Source: Arthrospira sp. PCC 9108
Lineage (GTDB): Bacteria > Cyanobacteriota > Cyanobacteriia > Cyanobacteriales > Microcoleaceae
DNA length: 64,000 nt
Assembly (NCBI GenBank): GCA_016745315.1
Contig: CP066886.1
Coordinates: forward strand, 2,728,501-2,792,500
Reading direction: 5' to 3'
Below, in pieces: positions 1 through 9,874 of this stretch. Below the pieces are notes generated by a model. It searched no databases, was not told the origin of the DNA, and saw only the letters and a program-made list of their open reading frames with translations. Position numbers and translations under genes: made by a program. The stretch's first letter is position 1; each line of letters opens with the position of its first letter.

Positions 1-145
1 AACAGGCTGGCGTTCACCTGTGGGTGTCATAACCCCATTAACGTAGGTCTAATCCTGGACCTGCATCTTGCAGACTCTGTGAGGAGTAATTTCCGGCAGG
101 AGCCAGAAATTACCGGATTTTATGCAATAGTCTGGTTTCACGATC
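1..145 (-). ncRNA. omegaRNA (HEARO) of a second IscB element, cut by the window edge
   Basis: Read on the minus strand, 127 down to 1 is nearly identical to the RNA region upstream of the iscB gene at 20967, including the block GATTAGACCTACGTTAATGG and the end of the known part at AACGCCAGCCTGTT. The match starts abruptly at 127; bases 128 to about 145 are unrelated to the other copy and are the expected place of the guide. The first hairpin has arms GTAATTTCTGG and CCGGAAATTAC, with one G-U pair. HEARO RNAs are known as the omegaRNA partners of IscB nucleases. The matching iscB gene would lie to the left of position 1 and cannot be seen. Confidence 0.85.
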
Positions 146-232
146 GCTTAATCACCCCCCAGGAATCCCCGACTATATCCTGGCAAACCATTAGGGGTCG
201 AGAATGGAGTCGCCTCCATTCCCTCCCATTCA

Positions 233-266
233 GAACCGTACATGAGACTTTCACCTCATACGGCTC
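233..266 (-). ncRNA. group II intron domain V
   Basis: A 34-base hairpin on the minus strand starts GAGCCGTATGAGG, has a GAAA-containing loop and closes with TACGGTTC. This is the catalytic domain V pattern of group II introns. Three other copies occur in the window (36345, 37515, 57578), differing at paired positions. Confidence 0.85.
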
Positions 267-905
267 CTAGTCTGACTGCTCCATTGTTAAGGATACAGCT
301 CTGGCATTGTCAAGTGCCGTTTTATCATCGCGGGTGTGGCGGTGTAGTAGTTGAAGGTTTTTGTATTCATCCTTTCCGCTTTGGCTTCGAGGTACAATGT
401 GGTCTACTTCAACTATATCTGTTGGTGCGAAATACAATCCACACCATTTACACTTGCCTTTTTGCTTTTTGAGTAGTTTTGCTACCCTGTTAGGCGTGTC
501 GATTGCTTGTCCTTTTCTGGTTGCCCAGTAAGTCCAGTTTCCGTCGTAGGGTGTTGCATCGGGGCGTATTGGGGTGTGTCTGACCAATGGAGTCCAGTTA
601 TGTTTCCATAGTTGGAATCCATCTTTAGTTTGGAATAACCAAGATTCATGCCTTTCTTTCGCATTACTAAGTCTAACCGTTCCATGTCTGAAATAGTTTG
701 TTAGCTTTTCGTGGTTTGCCTTTCCGCATCTTGATACTGTCCATGCCCGTAACATTAGCCAGGTTATATGGTCTAGCTTAACGAAGGTCTCTGATGAGAC
801 GACCCCTGAATAGTAATTTGACCATCCCCGAATAATTGGGTTTAGTTTGCTTATCAGGGCTGATTGAGGTGCTGTTTTAATTTGTTTTATTACACCTTTA
901 ATCAC
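267..905 (-). pseudogene. group II intron protein, C-terminal fragment (maturase plus HNH endonuclease)
   Basis: About 212 residues remain of a protein family usually well over 500 residues long. The first half is the maturase (X) domain, recognisable by LNPIIRGWSNYY and the following LDHITWLMLRAW. The C-terminus is an HNH endonuclease with CKWCG, the core VEVDHIVPRSQSG and a final LLHRH. The whole reverse-transcriptase domain is missing: a TAA lies directly upstream in frame, so the annotated GTG start is only the edge of the open frame. In the complete protein the maturase helps splicing and the HNH domain cuts target DNA during intron mobility. This copy cannot be mobile by itself. Confidence 0.85.
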
Positions 906-1689
906 TTCTTATATGGGCATTCCATCTTTAGATTTGTCCTCAGAACCGGGGTACTTTTAAAGGTCTGTGTAGGTAGTGCAACAAGACTCCTACTTTTCCC
1001 CTTACTCTTTTAAGCGCAGCGTATCAACCTATTTCGCTACTTAATTAGTTCTGATGGTTCAAGCCGGACATTCGGTCTCCCTAATCATGGATGGTTGGCA
1101 GTGGTCGCATCTGGTAGTAGGTTCTACTTCACGCCTTCCGTTCCCCGCTTCAATCTGACGGGGTGTGATTCCTGAAACTGGGGGTGGCTATCGCCGTTAC
1201 TCTTTCCCACAATCTCCCAAGTGGTTTTAATCCTCCGTGTTATATAGTTGAGTATTGCGATTTTCTTTGTGGAATTAACCTTGAGTTCCCTGCCTTGCTT
1301 TCGCTTTGGGACATATAAACAGTTATAGGGATGGTCAGGAGTGCGCTCCTTATATTCAAACAAGGGGTTGAAATCCACTCCAGGCAGTTATTTCGGGCAT
1401 TGCAGCCCTATTTGATGCCTGAACGTCTCGCACTGTTACCATAATTATAACCTTTAGATGGTAGCTAACTAAAGATTTTCCTGAGAAATTCGCCGATCGC
1501 TTTTCAGCCCTAGGGTGGTCAAGTTCACCTACCTAATAGTAAATCCTAGGTTAGACGTTGGACGTGGGGAATAGCCAACATCAGGGTCTTCCGCTCGCTT
1601 TGTGAGACGACATAGATCTACAGATTTTCCGGACAACTACTTCCACCGAGTAGGGTGGCATCGATCCTGATGATAATGCTTAGACGGCA

Positions 1690-1995
1690 TCAGTTTGCGG
1701 ATAGCAGGGCATCTTCAGAAGAATTTAGGAGATCTTGAATCGTCATGGTTAACTGTTTTAATCTCACTGGTTTACTCAAGTATTCATTAGCCCCCGCTAG
1801 TAAACAGGCCTTCCGATCGCTTTCCATGGCCAAAGCCGTTAAGGCAATGATGGGCGTTGTCGCTAACTCTGGAATCTCCCGAATCCGTTTCATCGCCTCT
1901 AGTCCATCCATTCCTGGCATTTGAATATCCATCAATATCAAATCAGGAGATAAAGCCACAGCCTGATTAATTGCCTCCTGACCATTTTTCGCCAA
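1690..1995 (-). pseudogene. receiver domain fragment of the hybrid kinase
   Basis: This is the C-terminal receiver (REC) domain. The phosphoacceptor Asp lies in LILMDIQMPGMDG, followed by the conserved Thr/Ala region TPIIALTA and the Lys in YLSKPVRL. The first strand, with the acidic pocket LLLLAEDNE, lies in a different frame at about 2060-2090, so a frameshift falls near 2010. A second shift lies near 2140, between the kinase piece and this domain. It is not a separate gene: no credible start precedes it. Confidence 0.8.
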
Positions 1996-2114
1996 CTCCG
2001 CTACGGTAGCCTTTCGCGGTTAAATAGCTGGAAATCGTGCTGATATTCGCTTCATTATCTTCCGCTAAAAGCAGCAAAGGCGCTGCATTTGGGGTTGATG
2101 GCAGTGCCACATCA

Positions 2115-3239
2115 TTAGGGTTTAAATCTCTGATCAGAGTCCATCCGTTGGGGAATCATCACAGAAGCCTGATAGGGTAAATCGATACTAAAACAACTAC
2201 CCAGCAATACTTCACTGGTTAAACCCACCCGACCGCCATGCAATTCTACAATTTGTTTTGTCAAGGCCAAACCCAAGCCAGTTCCTTGATATTGGCGATT
2301 CAAGGCGCTGTCAATTTGCATAAACGGTTGAAACAGCTTCTTGATATTTTCTGGGCTGATACCAATGCCAGTATCTCTCACGGAAAACCGGAGATATGGG
2401 CTTTCTCCCTCGGCTTCTCTTGGTTGGGGCAATATCACTTCTAAGGTGATGCTTCCCCCTTCTGGGGTAAATTTAACCGCATTATTGAGCAGATTAATTA
2501 ATACTTGACGGATCCGGCGTTCATCGAGTATAATATCAGGCAATTTTAACGGCAGATTAACCGAGAGTTGAATCCGTTTTTTCAGGGCTTGCTGTTTGAT
2601 GAAGGCGATACTGGATTTACACAGAGGCGCGATCGCCGTGGGGGAACATTCTAACTCTACCTGACCCGATTCTATCTTCGCCACATCTAAGATATCATTA
2701 ATCAAAGCCAGCAGGTGAGAGGCGCTCCGTTCCACGGTTTGCAGGGCTTTCAGTTGTCTGTCATTCACGGGACCGAACACCTCCTCCTGTAGCCCTTCCG
2801 TCATGCCTAAAATGGCATTGAGGGGGGTGCGGAGTTCATGGCTCATATTAGCCAGAAACTCATCCTTGAGACGCTTCGCGCGGATTAGTTCCTCATTGCG
2901 TTGAGTAAGCTGTTGTTGCGCCTGTTGACGTTCTCTGAGTTCCTGTTGCAACTGCTCAAACAGATTAGACTGTTGAATAGCGATCGCCAACTGGAACGAG
3001 AATTGCTGCGCCAAATCAATATCCGACTGTTCCCAATGGCGGGGGCCGTCACATTGATGAATGCACAACAGTCCCCATAAGACATCTTGACAGATAATCG
3101 GTATCACTAAGTTAGCCCGCACCTGAAACTGAGATAAAATATCTACATGGCAGTTTTCGAGCGCCGTCGTGGTGGATATCATCCGCCACATGCGGAACGT
3201 CCTTGAGCGTAGAGACTGGCATAGTTTTCCCCAAAACAA
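2115..3239 (-). pseudogene. GAF plus histidine kinase core fragment
   Basis: The piece starts inside a GAF domain (VRANLVIPIICQDVLWGLL), passes a coiled linker rich in Gln and Arg, and enters HisKA at FLANMSHELRTPLNAILG, which contains the phosphorylatable His. The ATPase domain has the N box LINLLNNAVKF, the G1 box VRDTGIGI and the G2 box GTGLGLALT. All catalytic motifs are present. The kinase core would be functional if translated, but no start or upstream sensor is in frame. Confidence 0.85.
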
Positions 3240-3300
3240 TGGTCATGGACGGGGATAGCCAGCACAAGCGGGGAAGTCATTAACCACTGACTCCGCCACT

Positions 3301-3723
3301 TTACGAGCCGTCGTCATAGCCAGAGTCGGGGTAAAATTTGAAAATACCCACCCTTGCCCCTTGCAGACAGTTGCAAATCTCTCGAGAGGCGGTGTCAAAA
3401 ATGGTGGGTAAATCCAGGGATTGACTGATGCGTTGATTCGTCTCCCGCAAGAGCCGTTCTCGTTGCGCTTGCTGCTCAATGGTTTGTTCGGCTTTTTTGC
3501 GATCGCTAATATCCGTATGAGTGCCGATAAACCGCAGTGGTCGTCCCTCAGCATCCCGTTCCACCATGCGCCCTTGGGCTAAAATCCAGCGATAGGAGCC
3601 ATCTTTACAGCGCAGACGATGTTCATGGCGATACAACTCCGTTTTTCCTTGAATATGTCGCTCCACGTCCTGGTAAACTTGGGCTAAGTCGTCAGGATGA
3701 ACCCGACTTTGCCACTCCGTCAA
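3301..3723 (-). pseudogene. PAS/PAC and start of GAF fragment
   Basis: It continues the upstream PAS-rich piece after a frameshift near 3727. It shows a PAC motif (YRHEHRLRCKDGSYRWIL, then GTHTDISDRK), a helical linker, and the first strand of the GAF domain that continues in the 2115-3239 piece. The cofactor, if any, cannot be told from the sequence. Confidence 0.75.
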
Positions 3724-3730
3724 CCGGTTC

Positions 3731-5203
3731 TCAATTCTCTAGCTCCTGATAACCCAGCATGGATTTCCATTGTTTATTGAACCAAAGTTCCCCCGTCTGC
3801 ATCTTCCAATCCCAGAGTCCTGTATTCGCCGAAGCCAGACCCAGTTCTAAGCGCAGTTTACTTTCTTGCAGAGCCTGTTCTGCTTTGGTGCGTTCGGTCA
3901 GTGCCGCTTTCTGGGCGCTAATATCCACCACTACACAAACAGAACTCTCATCAGTTTGAGATAACATCGCCACCCCAATTAACACAAACACCAAATGTCC
4001 ATCTTGATGCCGATAAGCCTTTTCAAAGGGGTGAATAAATCCAGATTGACGTAGATGTTCGATCACCTGTACATCTTGTTCTCGATAGTCAGGGGGTGTG
4101 ATTTCTGCCCAGTTGATTAAACCCATAGGCCGCCCTGCGCGGCTATAGCCCAACATCTCTAAAAAGCGATCATTAGCCTCGATGATGTCTCCGGCAAAAT
4201 TGGTAAACATCATCCCCACTACGTTGGAGTCAAACACCCGCCGAAAACGAGTTTCACTGGCTTGTAAGGCGGCTTCAGCTTGGCGGATGTCGGTGATATC
4301 TAAATTCACCCCAATCATGCTGATGGGCTGACCCGCTTCATCCCGGACAACTAACCCAGAGGCTTTAATATAGTGGAGGCTGCCATCGGGATGCAGGACG
4401 CGAAATTCGGTGTTATAGTCGGCTTCTCCTAAAATGGCTTTCTGGAGGAGGTCTGCGGCGGCTTGGCGATCGTCGGGATGAACGCCATGAGACCAAACCT
4501 CGTAAGCTACCACAGATTCTGGATACGACGAGTATGATGAATTATCAACCCCATAGAGGGCATACATCTGCTCATCCCAAGTAATTTGATTTTGGCGAAG
4601 ATCCCAATCCCAAAAGCCGATGTTTCCCGAAGATAAGGCAATTTTGAGCCGTTGGGAGAGTTGGAAAATTTCCGCCTCGGCTTGTTTGCGTTTGGTCATA
4701 TCCCGGGCGACCCAAATCACCCGACGATCGCCCATGGGAGAAATACTCGCTTCAAAATATATGCGGCGATCCTCCAGGTCGATTTGATACTCAAACGACA
4801 CGGTTTTTCCGGTGGTTAAGGCTTCCCGAATCGGCAGTAGAGTGCGGGATTCGGCCTCGTCTTGAAATAGACAATCGAGGGTTTGATCGAGAATCTCGGT
4901 GGCTTGGGGCTCGAGTATTTGGTGGCGGGTGGGCATCACTCGCACTTCATCGCGATCGCTTTCAATGATTAAAACCAAATCCCCCATGGCTTCAAAGACG
5001 CTGCGTAACTCGGTTTCACTGCTGCGTAGTTTTTCCTCAAAGGCGGCGCGAAAGCGTATATCCCGGAATATCCCTTGCACTATATGGGTCTGGCCCACTT
5101 TAATCAGGCTTCCTGAGATATCAACGGGAATTTCTGAGCCATCGGCCCTCAGAATCCGGGTATCCAACACCCAAAGCTGTTTTTCCTCAATAATCCGCGA
5201 CAA
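3731..5203 (-). pseudogene. tandem PAS/PAC domain fragment
   Basis: About 490 residues with four to five PAS/PAC repeats. PAC ends are recognisable as GIFRDIRFR, WVARDMTKRKQAEAE, GVNLDITDIRQAEAAL and CVVVDISAQKAAL. Several cores carry the pattern FWDWDLRQNQITWDEQM, typical of the PAS_3 type. Spacing of about 125 residues between repeats suggests internal duplication. It is the longest uninterrupted stretch of the broken kinase gene. A role as sensor for small ligands or redox signals is inferred from the family only. Confidence 0.8.
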
Positions 5204-5275
5204 ACGGCGTTCAATGCGGTCTAATTCCGCATCGGGGATGGAGTTGGCTGATATGTAGGGGCGATCGCTCTAGGC

Positions 5276-5939
5276 TCAGTCCGCTGAACTCCGATACGGG
5301 AGTAGCCGAAAGCGGTACTCGGCGGCAGCGTTGGCTTCGATCAGGTAGCCTTCAGGGGTGGCTAGGAGAATGGCATCACTGGCTCCTTCCATGAGGCCAC
5401 GATAGCCCGCGATCCGAGCCTGCAGGTCGGCGGTGCGTTGCTCGACTCGGGTTTCGAGTTCAGTATTTAAGGATGCTAGGGCTAGTTGAGCCTTTTGGCG
5501 CTGGCTAATCTCGTTCTGGAGTTGTTCATGTTGCGTGGCTTGTTTGAGGGCGATCGCCAATTGGATCGAGAGAGCCTGCAAGAGTTGGATTTCCCCGGTT
5601 TGCCAATCTCGCGGCTGATCTTGGTGACTGGCGATCATCAACCCCCAGAGGCGATCGTCTACCACAAGCGGCACCATCAGCTTTGCGCTTGAATCAAAGC
5701 TCAATAAGAAGCGGATGATGGCACTCTTTCTTCATGGACTCATCATAAATATCTCGCACCACCCGCACGCGACCTTGGCGATAGGGTTCGATCCACTCTC
5801 GAGTCACACAGGGGTCATTGGCTTGACTGTGCAGCACCGAACGACCACCGGCCATAATCGATTCGGCAATGACGGAACCGCTCAAATCGTCTTCAAACTT
5901 GTAGATAATCACGCGATGCCCGATCAACACCTGCCGCAC
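5276..5939 (-). pseudogene. GAF domain and following PAS start, in two frames
   Basis: The part 5939-5694 opens a GAF domain (RQVLIGHRVIIYKFEDDLSG), and 5704-5276 finishes it (KLMVPLVVDDRLWGLMIASH) and leads through a coiled linker into a PAS domain (GLMEGASDAILLATPEGYL). The frames overlap by about ten codons, so one frameshift splits a single domain. The cyanobacterial GAF pattern VIAESI..W...L is recognisable, but I see no clear bilin-binding Cys-His pair. Confidence 0.75.
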
Positions 5940-5940
5940 T

Positions 5941-7012
5941 TCATCCCAGAGCCTCTGGAGAATAGTGGCTAAGTCCTCTTAATTGCGAATGGTTGTGGAA
6001 ATATTCGCGACTCAGGCGATCGCGCTGGGCCTGAGTTTGAATCCGCTGAGTTTGTGCCGCCACCTCCTCTTGTAGTTCCTGGTTGCGACGTTCCCACAAC
6101 GCCAGTTTTAAGGCGTATAGGCGGTTGACTTTTTGTTTGAGGTTTTCTGCCAAATTATAGATTTCAATGGGGTTAAACGCCCGTAGAAGGGTTGTTTGGG
6201 TGACGATTCCCACTAGGTTACCCCGTTCTCCAGTGACCACCACCCGCCGAATCCGCCGTTCCTCCATCTGTTGCTGGGCTGCCCACAGAAACTCATCTCC
6301 TTGCACTGTAAACAGGGGAGAACTCATCCGATCTTGGGCGCTGGTTTCCCTGATACGGCGCACCACCCCCCGACTGGAATTGCACAATATCCCGCGGCTT
6401 GTGATGATTCCCACAGGACGCTCTATGGGTGGGTTGTCGGCCGGATCGAACGGGCGTGATAATCACGCAACTGACTCGGTTTTGGGTCAATAACTGAGCA
6501 ATATCTAGCTCTTTGCGATCGCTTTGTGATGTCACCACGTCCTGAGCCATTACGTACCCACTGACCGCAACCGCATCAAGTCCACCGGACTCTTCAGCCT
6601 TTGTAGGCTTTCGTGGCTAATCAAACCGAGCAGGCTGCAGTGGTCATCGACAATGGGTAAATGGCGCAAGCCACGCTTTTGCAGAAAGTCAATGATCGCA
6701 AAAATATCAGTTAGTTCCGACTGCTGTAGGGTGATAACCGGTTGGCTCATTACCTCGCCTACCAACAAACTTTGTAGGGGTTGCTGTTGGGCGGCTAGAC
6801 GCACAATATCCCGCTCGGTGACAATACCGACAATGCGATCGCGATCTAGTGACGACTATAATTGAACTGCTGTCTGATTCACGACTGGGATTACTCATCA
6901 AGGCGATCGCCTCTTCCACTGTCGCATCGGGGGAAATAGTTAACACATTAGGGGCGATCGCGGTTTTGGGGTCTATGGTGGTTTCCGTCGGACTCTGATT
7001 GTAATCAACCAT
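5941..7012 (-). pseudogene. N-terminal CBS-domain region in several frames
   Basis: This is the start of the broken kinase. The opening residues NVLTISPDATVEEAIALM begin a first CBS motif; QPVITLQQSELTDIFAIIDF and GLRHLPIVDD begin a second. Further CBS units follow around 6500-6170, with VVTGERGNLVGIVTQ as the end of the last. At least four frame changes lie within 900 bases. CBS pairs usually bind adenosine nucleotides, so the full protein may have read energy state; that is inference from the family. Confidence 0.75.
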
Positions 7013-7246
7013 CAGCGCAAGGATCTAGGGATGTTTAAACCCAGCATAACCCCGAAGTTCGGAATTTGTCGATCATGATCATGATAGCTTTCTAGTTCCG
7101 CCCCCAAGTATGCAGCTTTCGCGCTCATCAACCGCTCCAGTCAATCGCTATCCCCTAAATATTTTCGACCTGTTTTTATGGGCAAAAAAAACCGGTTAGC
7201 TAGTTAAAAACTCCTTAGCGCAGTCCGGCATTTCACACCATGGTTA

Positions 7247-7684
7247 TTACACCTTTTCTTTCACTACCCAAACTGAACAATTAGCATCGGCTACCACTTG
7301 GGAACTAACGGACCCTTGTAATACTCGGCTAAGTCCAGTTAATCCGCGACTACCAATAATAATTAAATCAGTTTTATAGATATTAGAAAGACGGATTATT
7401 TCCTCAGCCGGATCTCCCTGGACAATTTCTACATCACTGGGACAAGCTAACTGCTTCTGATAGCTGCGTAGATAATTCTCGATATCCCAATAGGCTAACT
7501 CTTCTGATGAGCTAGGATGGGGGCGATCGGCAATTGGATCTACATCAGGCGCTGTAGTTGAAACCACATGGGAGAATACCACGTGGGTTGTGGGTTCCAA
7601 TTGTAGTTGCTTTAAGGCATTCATCATTATCTCCATAGAAGGGGAATCATCAATAGCAACCAAAATTGTCCTCAGCATTGGCAA
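7247..7684 (-). CDS. universal stress protein, UspA family
   Basis: A 145-residue single-domain Usp protein, the usual length. The N-terminus MLRTILVAIDDSPSM is the first strand with the conserved Asp, and the C-terminal GSRGLTGLSRVLQGSVS fits the nucleotide-binding pattern G-2x-G-9x-G(S/T), so ATP binding is expected. It is probably a soluble cytoplasmic homodimer. The gene lies 42 bases downstream of hisD on the same strand and may share its transcript. The physiological signal cannot be predicted. Confidence 0.9.
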   Translation of the reverse strand: MPMLRTILVAIDDSPSMEIMMNALKQLQLEPTTHVVFSHVVSTTAPDVDPIADRPHPSSSEELAYWDIENYLRSYQKQLACPSDVEIVQGDPAEEIIRLSNIYKTDLIIIGSRGLTGLSRVLQGSVSSQVVADANCSVWVVKEKV

Positions 7685-7726
7685 CTTCTCCTCACATTAA
7701 GCTGACCTAGAAATCAGCAACACCCG

Positions 7727-9039
7727 CTAAAAATCCCCATCTCCCTGATTTTTCGTCCGTAGACGAACAGAATCTGCATGGGATGGTAGCCCTTCTGCAG
7801 TAGCCAAAATATTAACAGCATTTGCCACTTTTTGCAGCGCCTGCGGAGAATATTCAATCAAACTAGAGTGTTTCATAAATACTTCGACTCCTAAAGCGGA
7901 AGCATAGCGAGCCGCCCCTGAAGTGGGTAGGGTGTGGTTAGGACCGGCTAAATAATCTCCCACCGCTTCCGGGGTCGAACAACCTAGGAAAATTGCCCCG
8001 GCATGGCGAATGTGTTCTAATAGTTCCCAGGGTTCGTCAACTTCTAGTTCTAGGTGTTCGGGAGCAAATTCATTAGATAACTGAGCTGCGGCTTCGAGGG
8101 AGTCCACCACCACCACTAAACCATAGTGAGCGATCGCCTTTTCCGTCATAGTTCGGCGCGGGTGATGCTCAAGCTGTCGTTCCACCTCAGCCACCACCTG
8201 ACGAGCCAAAGCTGAGTCTGTAGTCAACAAAATCGCCGCCGCCATTGTATCATGTTCTGCCTGAGCCAGCATATCCGCCGCCACATGAACCGGCGAGGCG
8301 ATACTATTGGCAATAATTAGCACCTCAGACGGTCCAGCGAGGGAGTCAATACCGACAGTACCATAAACCAATTTTTTCGCCAGCGTTACATATATATTAC
8401 CCGGACCTGTTATCACATCAACTTTCGGCACAGTTTCCGTACCATAAGCCAAAGCAGCGATCGCCTGAGCCCCGCCTACTCGATAAATTTCCTGGACTCC
8501 AGCTTCCTGAGCCGCCACTAAAACCGCCGGACTAATCTTATTATCAATACCGGGGGAGTTACCATGACAATGCGAGGCACTTTAGCCACATTAGCCGGAA
8601 TGGCATTCATTAGCACTGTACTTAGGTAGGAGGCTTGGCCACCCGGCACATATAAACCCGCCCGATCAACGGGGGTGTATCGTTTACCCAAAACCACATT
8701 ATCATCGCCAAACTGAACCCAAGACTTAGGAATACGCTGGCGGTGAAATGCCTCAATCTGTTTTTTCGCTAACCGAATTGCATCGAGAAGTTCACAATTA
8801 ACCTGTTGATAAGCGACATCCAACTCCGAAGCACTGACCCGCAACTGTTCGAGGCTCAGAGTTTTGTGGTCAAATTCTTGGGTGTAGTGCAGCAGTGCTT
8901 TATCCCCTTGCCGCTTCACGGTTTGCAGGACTTCTCGCACCGTAGCTTCTTTATGGATAATAGTATCATCATGGGTACGACTGCCGATGCGTCGCAGTTC
9001 TGATTGTGCTTCAACCCACTGAGTAATAATTCGCAGCAT
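7727..9039 (-). CDS. hisD: histidinol dehydrogenase, frame broken once
   Basis: HisD carries out the last two steps of histidine synthesis, oxidising L-histidinol to L-histidine with NAD and Zn. The N-terminal part runs from 9039 to about 8556 and the rest continues in another frame to 7727. A run of five C (minus strand, 8552-8556) is one base short; adding one restores VTPPGIDNKISPAV and joins both parts into about 437 residues, the normal length. Typical motifs are GPGNIYVTLAKK, IDSLAGPSEVL, the catalytic FAPEHLEL and GPNHTLPTSG. Because rpoB and mutS show the same kind of defect, a base-calling error is more likely than gene loss. A short intergenic region separates it from divergent rpsT. 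Confidence 0.9.
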
Positions 9040-9364
9040 GGTGATTAGGAGTGCAAACCGTAGAAGTTACTAGCCAAAACGCGAGGCAATTGACGGGCCC
9101 GGAGAGGCTAAATTTCTTTGAGACCGAGTTGGGCTGAACCTGGTCGGTCAGCTTAACTTTCAGTATAACCCGCGTTTGTTATATAGTGTAACGTGGATTC
9201 ACAGACTCTGCTTGACTCGGAGATCTTGACCCCGAATCTGGACTTTTGGGCTTCGATACTGGCAAAATAAAAATTTAATGCACAAATTCCCCTGTTGACG
9301 TGCTATATTGGTATTTCTGGAAATCTTGATTATCAAAGATCCGCGTAGTCCTACACCGGAAGCC
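9040..9364. other. divergent intergenic region hisD / rpsT
   Basis: The 325 bases between the hisD start (left, minus) and the rpsT start (right, plus) hold no gene. They must contain both promoters. A TTGACG at 9295-9300 and TATATT at 9304-9309 look like promoter hexamers but are only three bases apart, so they cannot be one sigma-70 promoter. I could not fix either transcription start. Confidence 0.5.
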
Positions 9365-9682
9365 ATGGCCAATATCAAATCTGCCATTAAACGAGTCCAA
9401 ATTGCTGAACGCAATCGGCTGAGGAATAGATCCTATAATTCAGCCGTGAGGACTCTCATGAAAAAATATTTTGCCGCTGTTGAGCAATATGCGGCTAATC
9501 CCACCGATGAATCGTTGCAGTACGTCCAGCAACGGATGTCAGAAACGACCAGTAAAATCGATAAAGCCGTTAAGGTAGGTGTTCTGCACCGGAACAATGC
9601 GGCTCGGAAAAAATCGCGATTAGCTAGGTTCTTGAAACGACACCAGCCTAATTCGATCGCCCAGGAAGCCACAGCATCCTAG
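9365..9682 (+). CDS. rpsT: 30S ribosomal protein S20
   Basis: The start at 9365 gives MANIKSAIKRVQIAERNRLR, the canonical N-terminus of bacterial S20; an upstream in-frame start at 9308 would add 19 residues with no counterpart in the family and is rejected. The protein has 105 residues, is very basic and helical, and binds 16S rRNA in the body of the small subunit. The order rpsT-tatD-rpoB-rpoC1-rpoC2 is the standard cyanobacterial arrangement. Confidence 0.97.
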   Translation: MANIKSAIKRVQIAERNRLRNRSYNSAVRTLMKKYFAAVEQYAANPTDESLQYVQQRMSETTSKIDKAVKVGVLHRNNAARKKSRLARFLKRHQPNSIAQEATAS

Positions 9683-9874
9683 GGTGACTCCTCGTGCCGT
9701 CCGCGAGTATGTCAGCACGCCGCCCGGAAGTTATCGGTTTTTGACCCATCACTTCAGTGGGTGGCTATGCCAAATTCGCTCTCCCAGAATAAGGGTAACC
9801 AACAAAATGCAAAAGTGTTGGCTACAATATTAGCCGAAAGGCTGGGAACTATGCTGAAGGACAGATAGCACCAG

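Larger units (their letters stand above)
190..1433 (-). mobile_element. group II intron remnant, internally deleted
   Basis: The minus strand begins with the group II 5' consensus GTGCG at 1433 and ends near 190, after a domain V (233-266) and a domain VI hairpin (arms GAATGGAG and CTCCATTC). It encodes only the C-terminal part of the intron protein (905-267). The stretch 906-1433 should hold the 5' ribozyme domains and the reverse-transcriptase coding part, but there is room for only some of that, so an internal deletion is inferred. The flank 1434-1689 holds no gene that I can recognise. The intron lies downstream of the broken sensor kinase and upstream of the omegaRNA at 1-145. Confidence 0.75.
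1690..7012 (-). pseudogene. fragmented multidomain hybrid sensor histidine kinase (about 1,770 codons)
   Basis: Read from 7012 down to 1690, the pieces make one long signalling protein: paired CBS domains, a GAF domain with a coiled linker, several PAS/PAC domains, a second GAF, HisKA, HATPase and a receiver domain. The reading frame changes at least eight times. Near 6420-6360 it switches away and back within 60 bases, which single homopolymer errors do not easily explain. Near 6840 two bases appear to be missing (expected VTRDRDRIVG, seen VTRSRSH). Neighbouring rpo genes have only one shift each, so this gene is probably decaying, with sequencing error adding to it. An intact form would sense ligands or redox state and phosphorylate its own receiver. 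Main pieces are listed separately. Confidence 0.8.

Noticed and set aside
79..472. Plus-strand open frames near the left end
   Set aside because: They are antisense to the omegaRNA, intron domain V and the maturase-HNH frame and have no protein-like composition.
1124..1378. Possible 84-codon gene on the minus strand
   Set aside because: It lies in the 5' ribozyme part of the group II intron and shows no family resemblance.
780..7520. Other CTGATGA sites (for example near 789 and 7507) as hammerheads
   Set aside because: No GAAA at the right distance and no stem II or III could be built.
9295..9309. TTGACG ... TATATT as an rpsT promoter
   Set aside because: The spacing is 3 bases instead of about 17.
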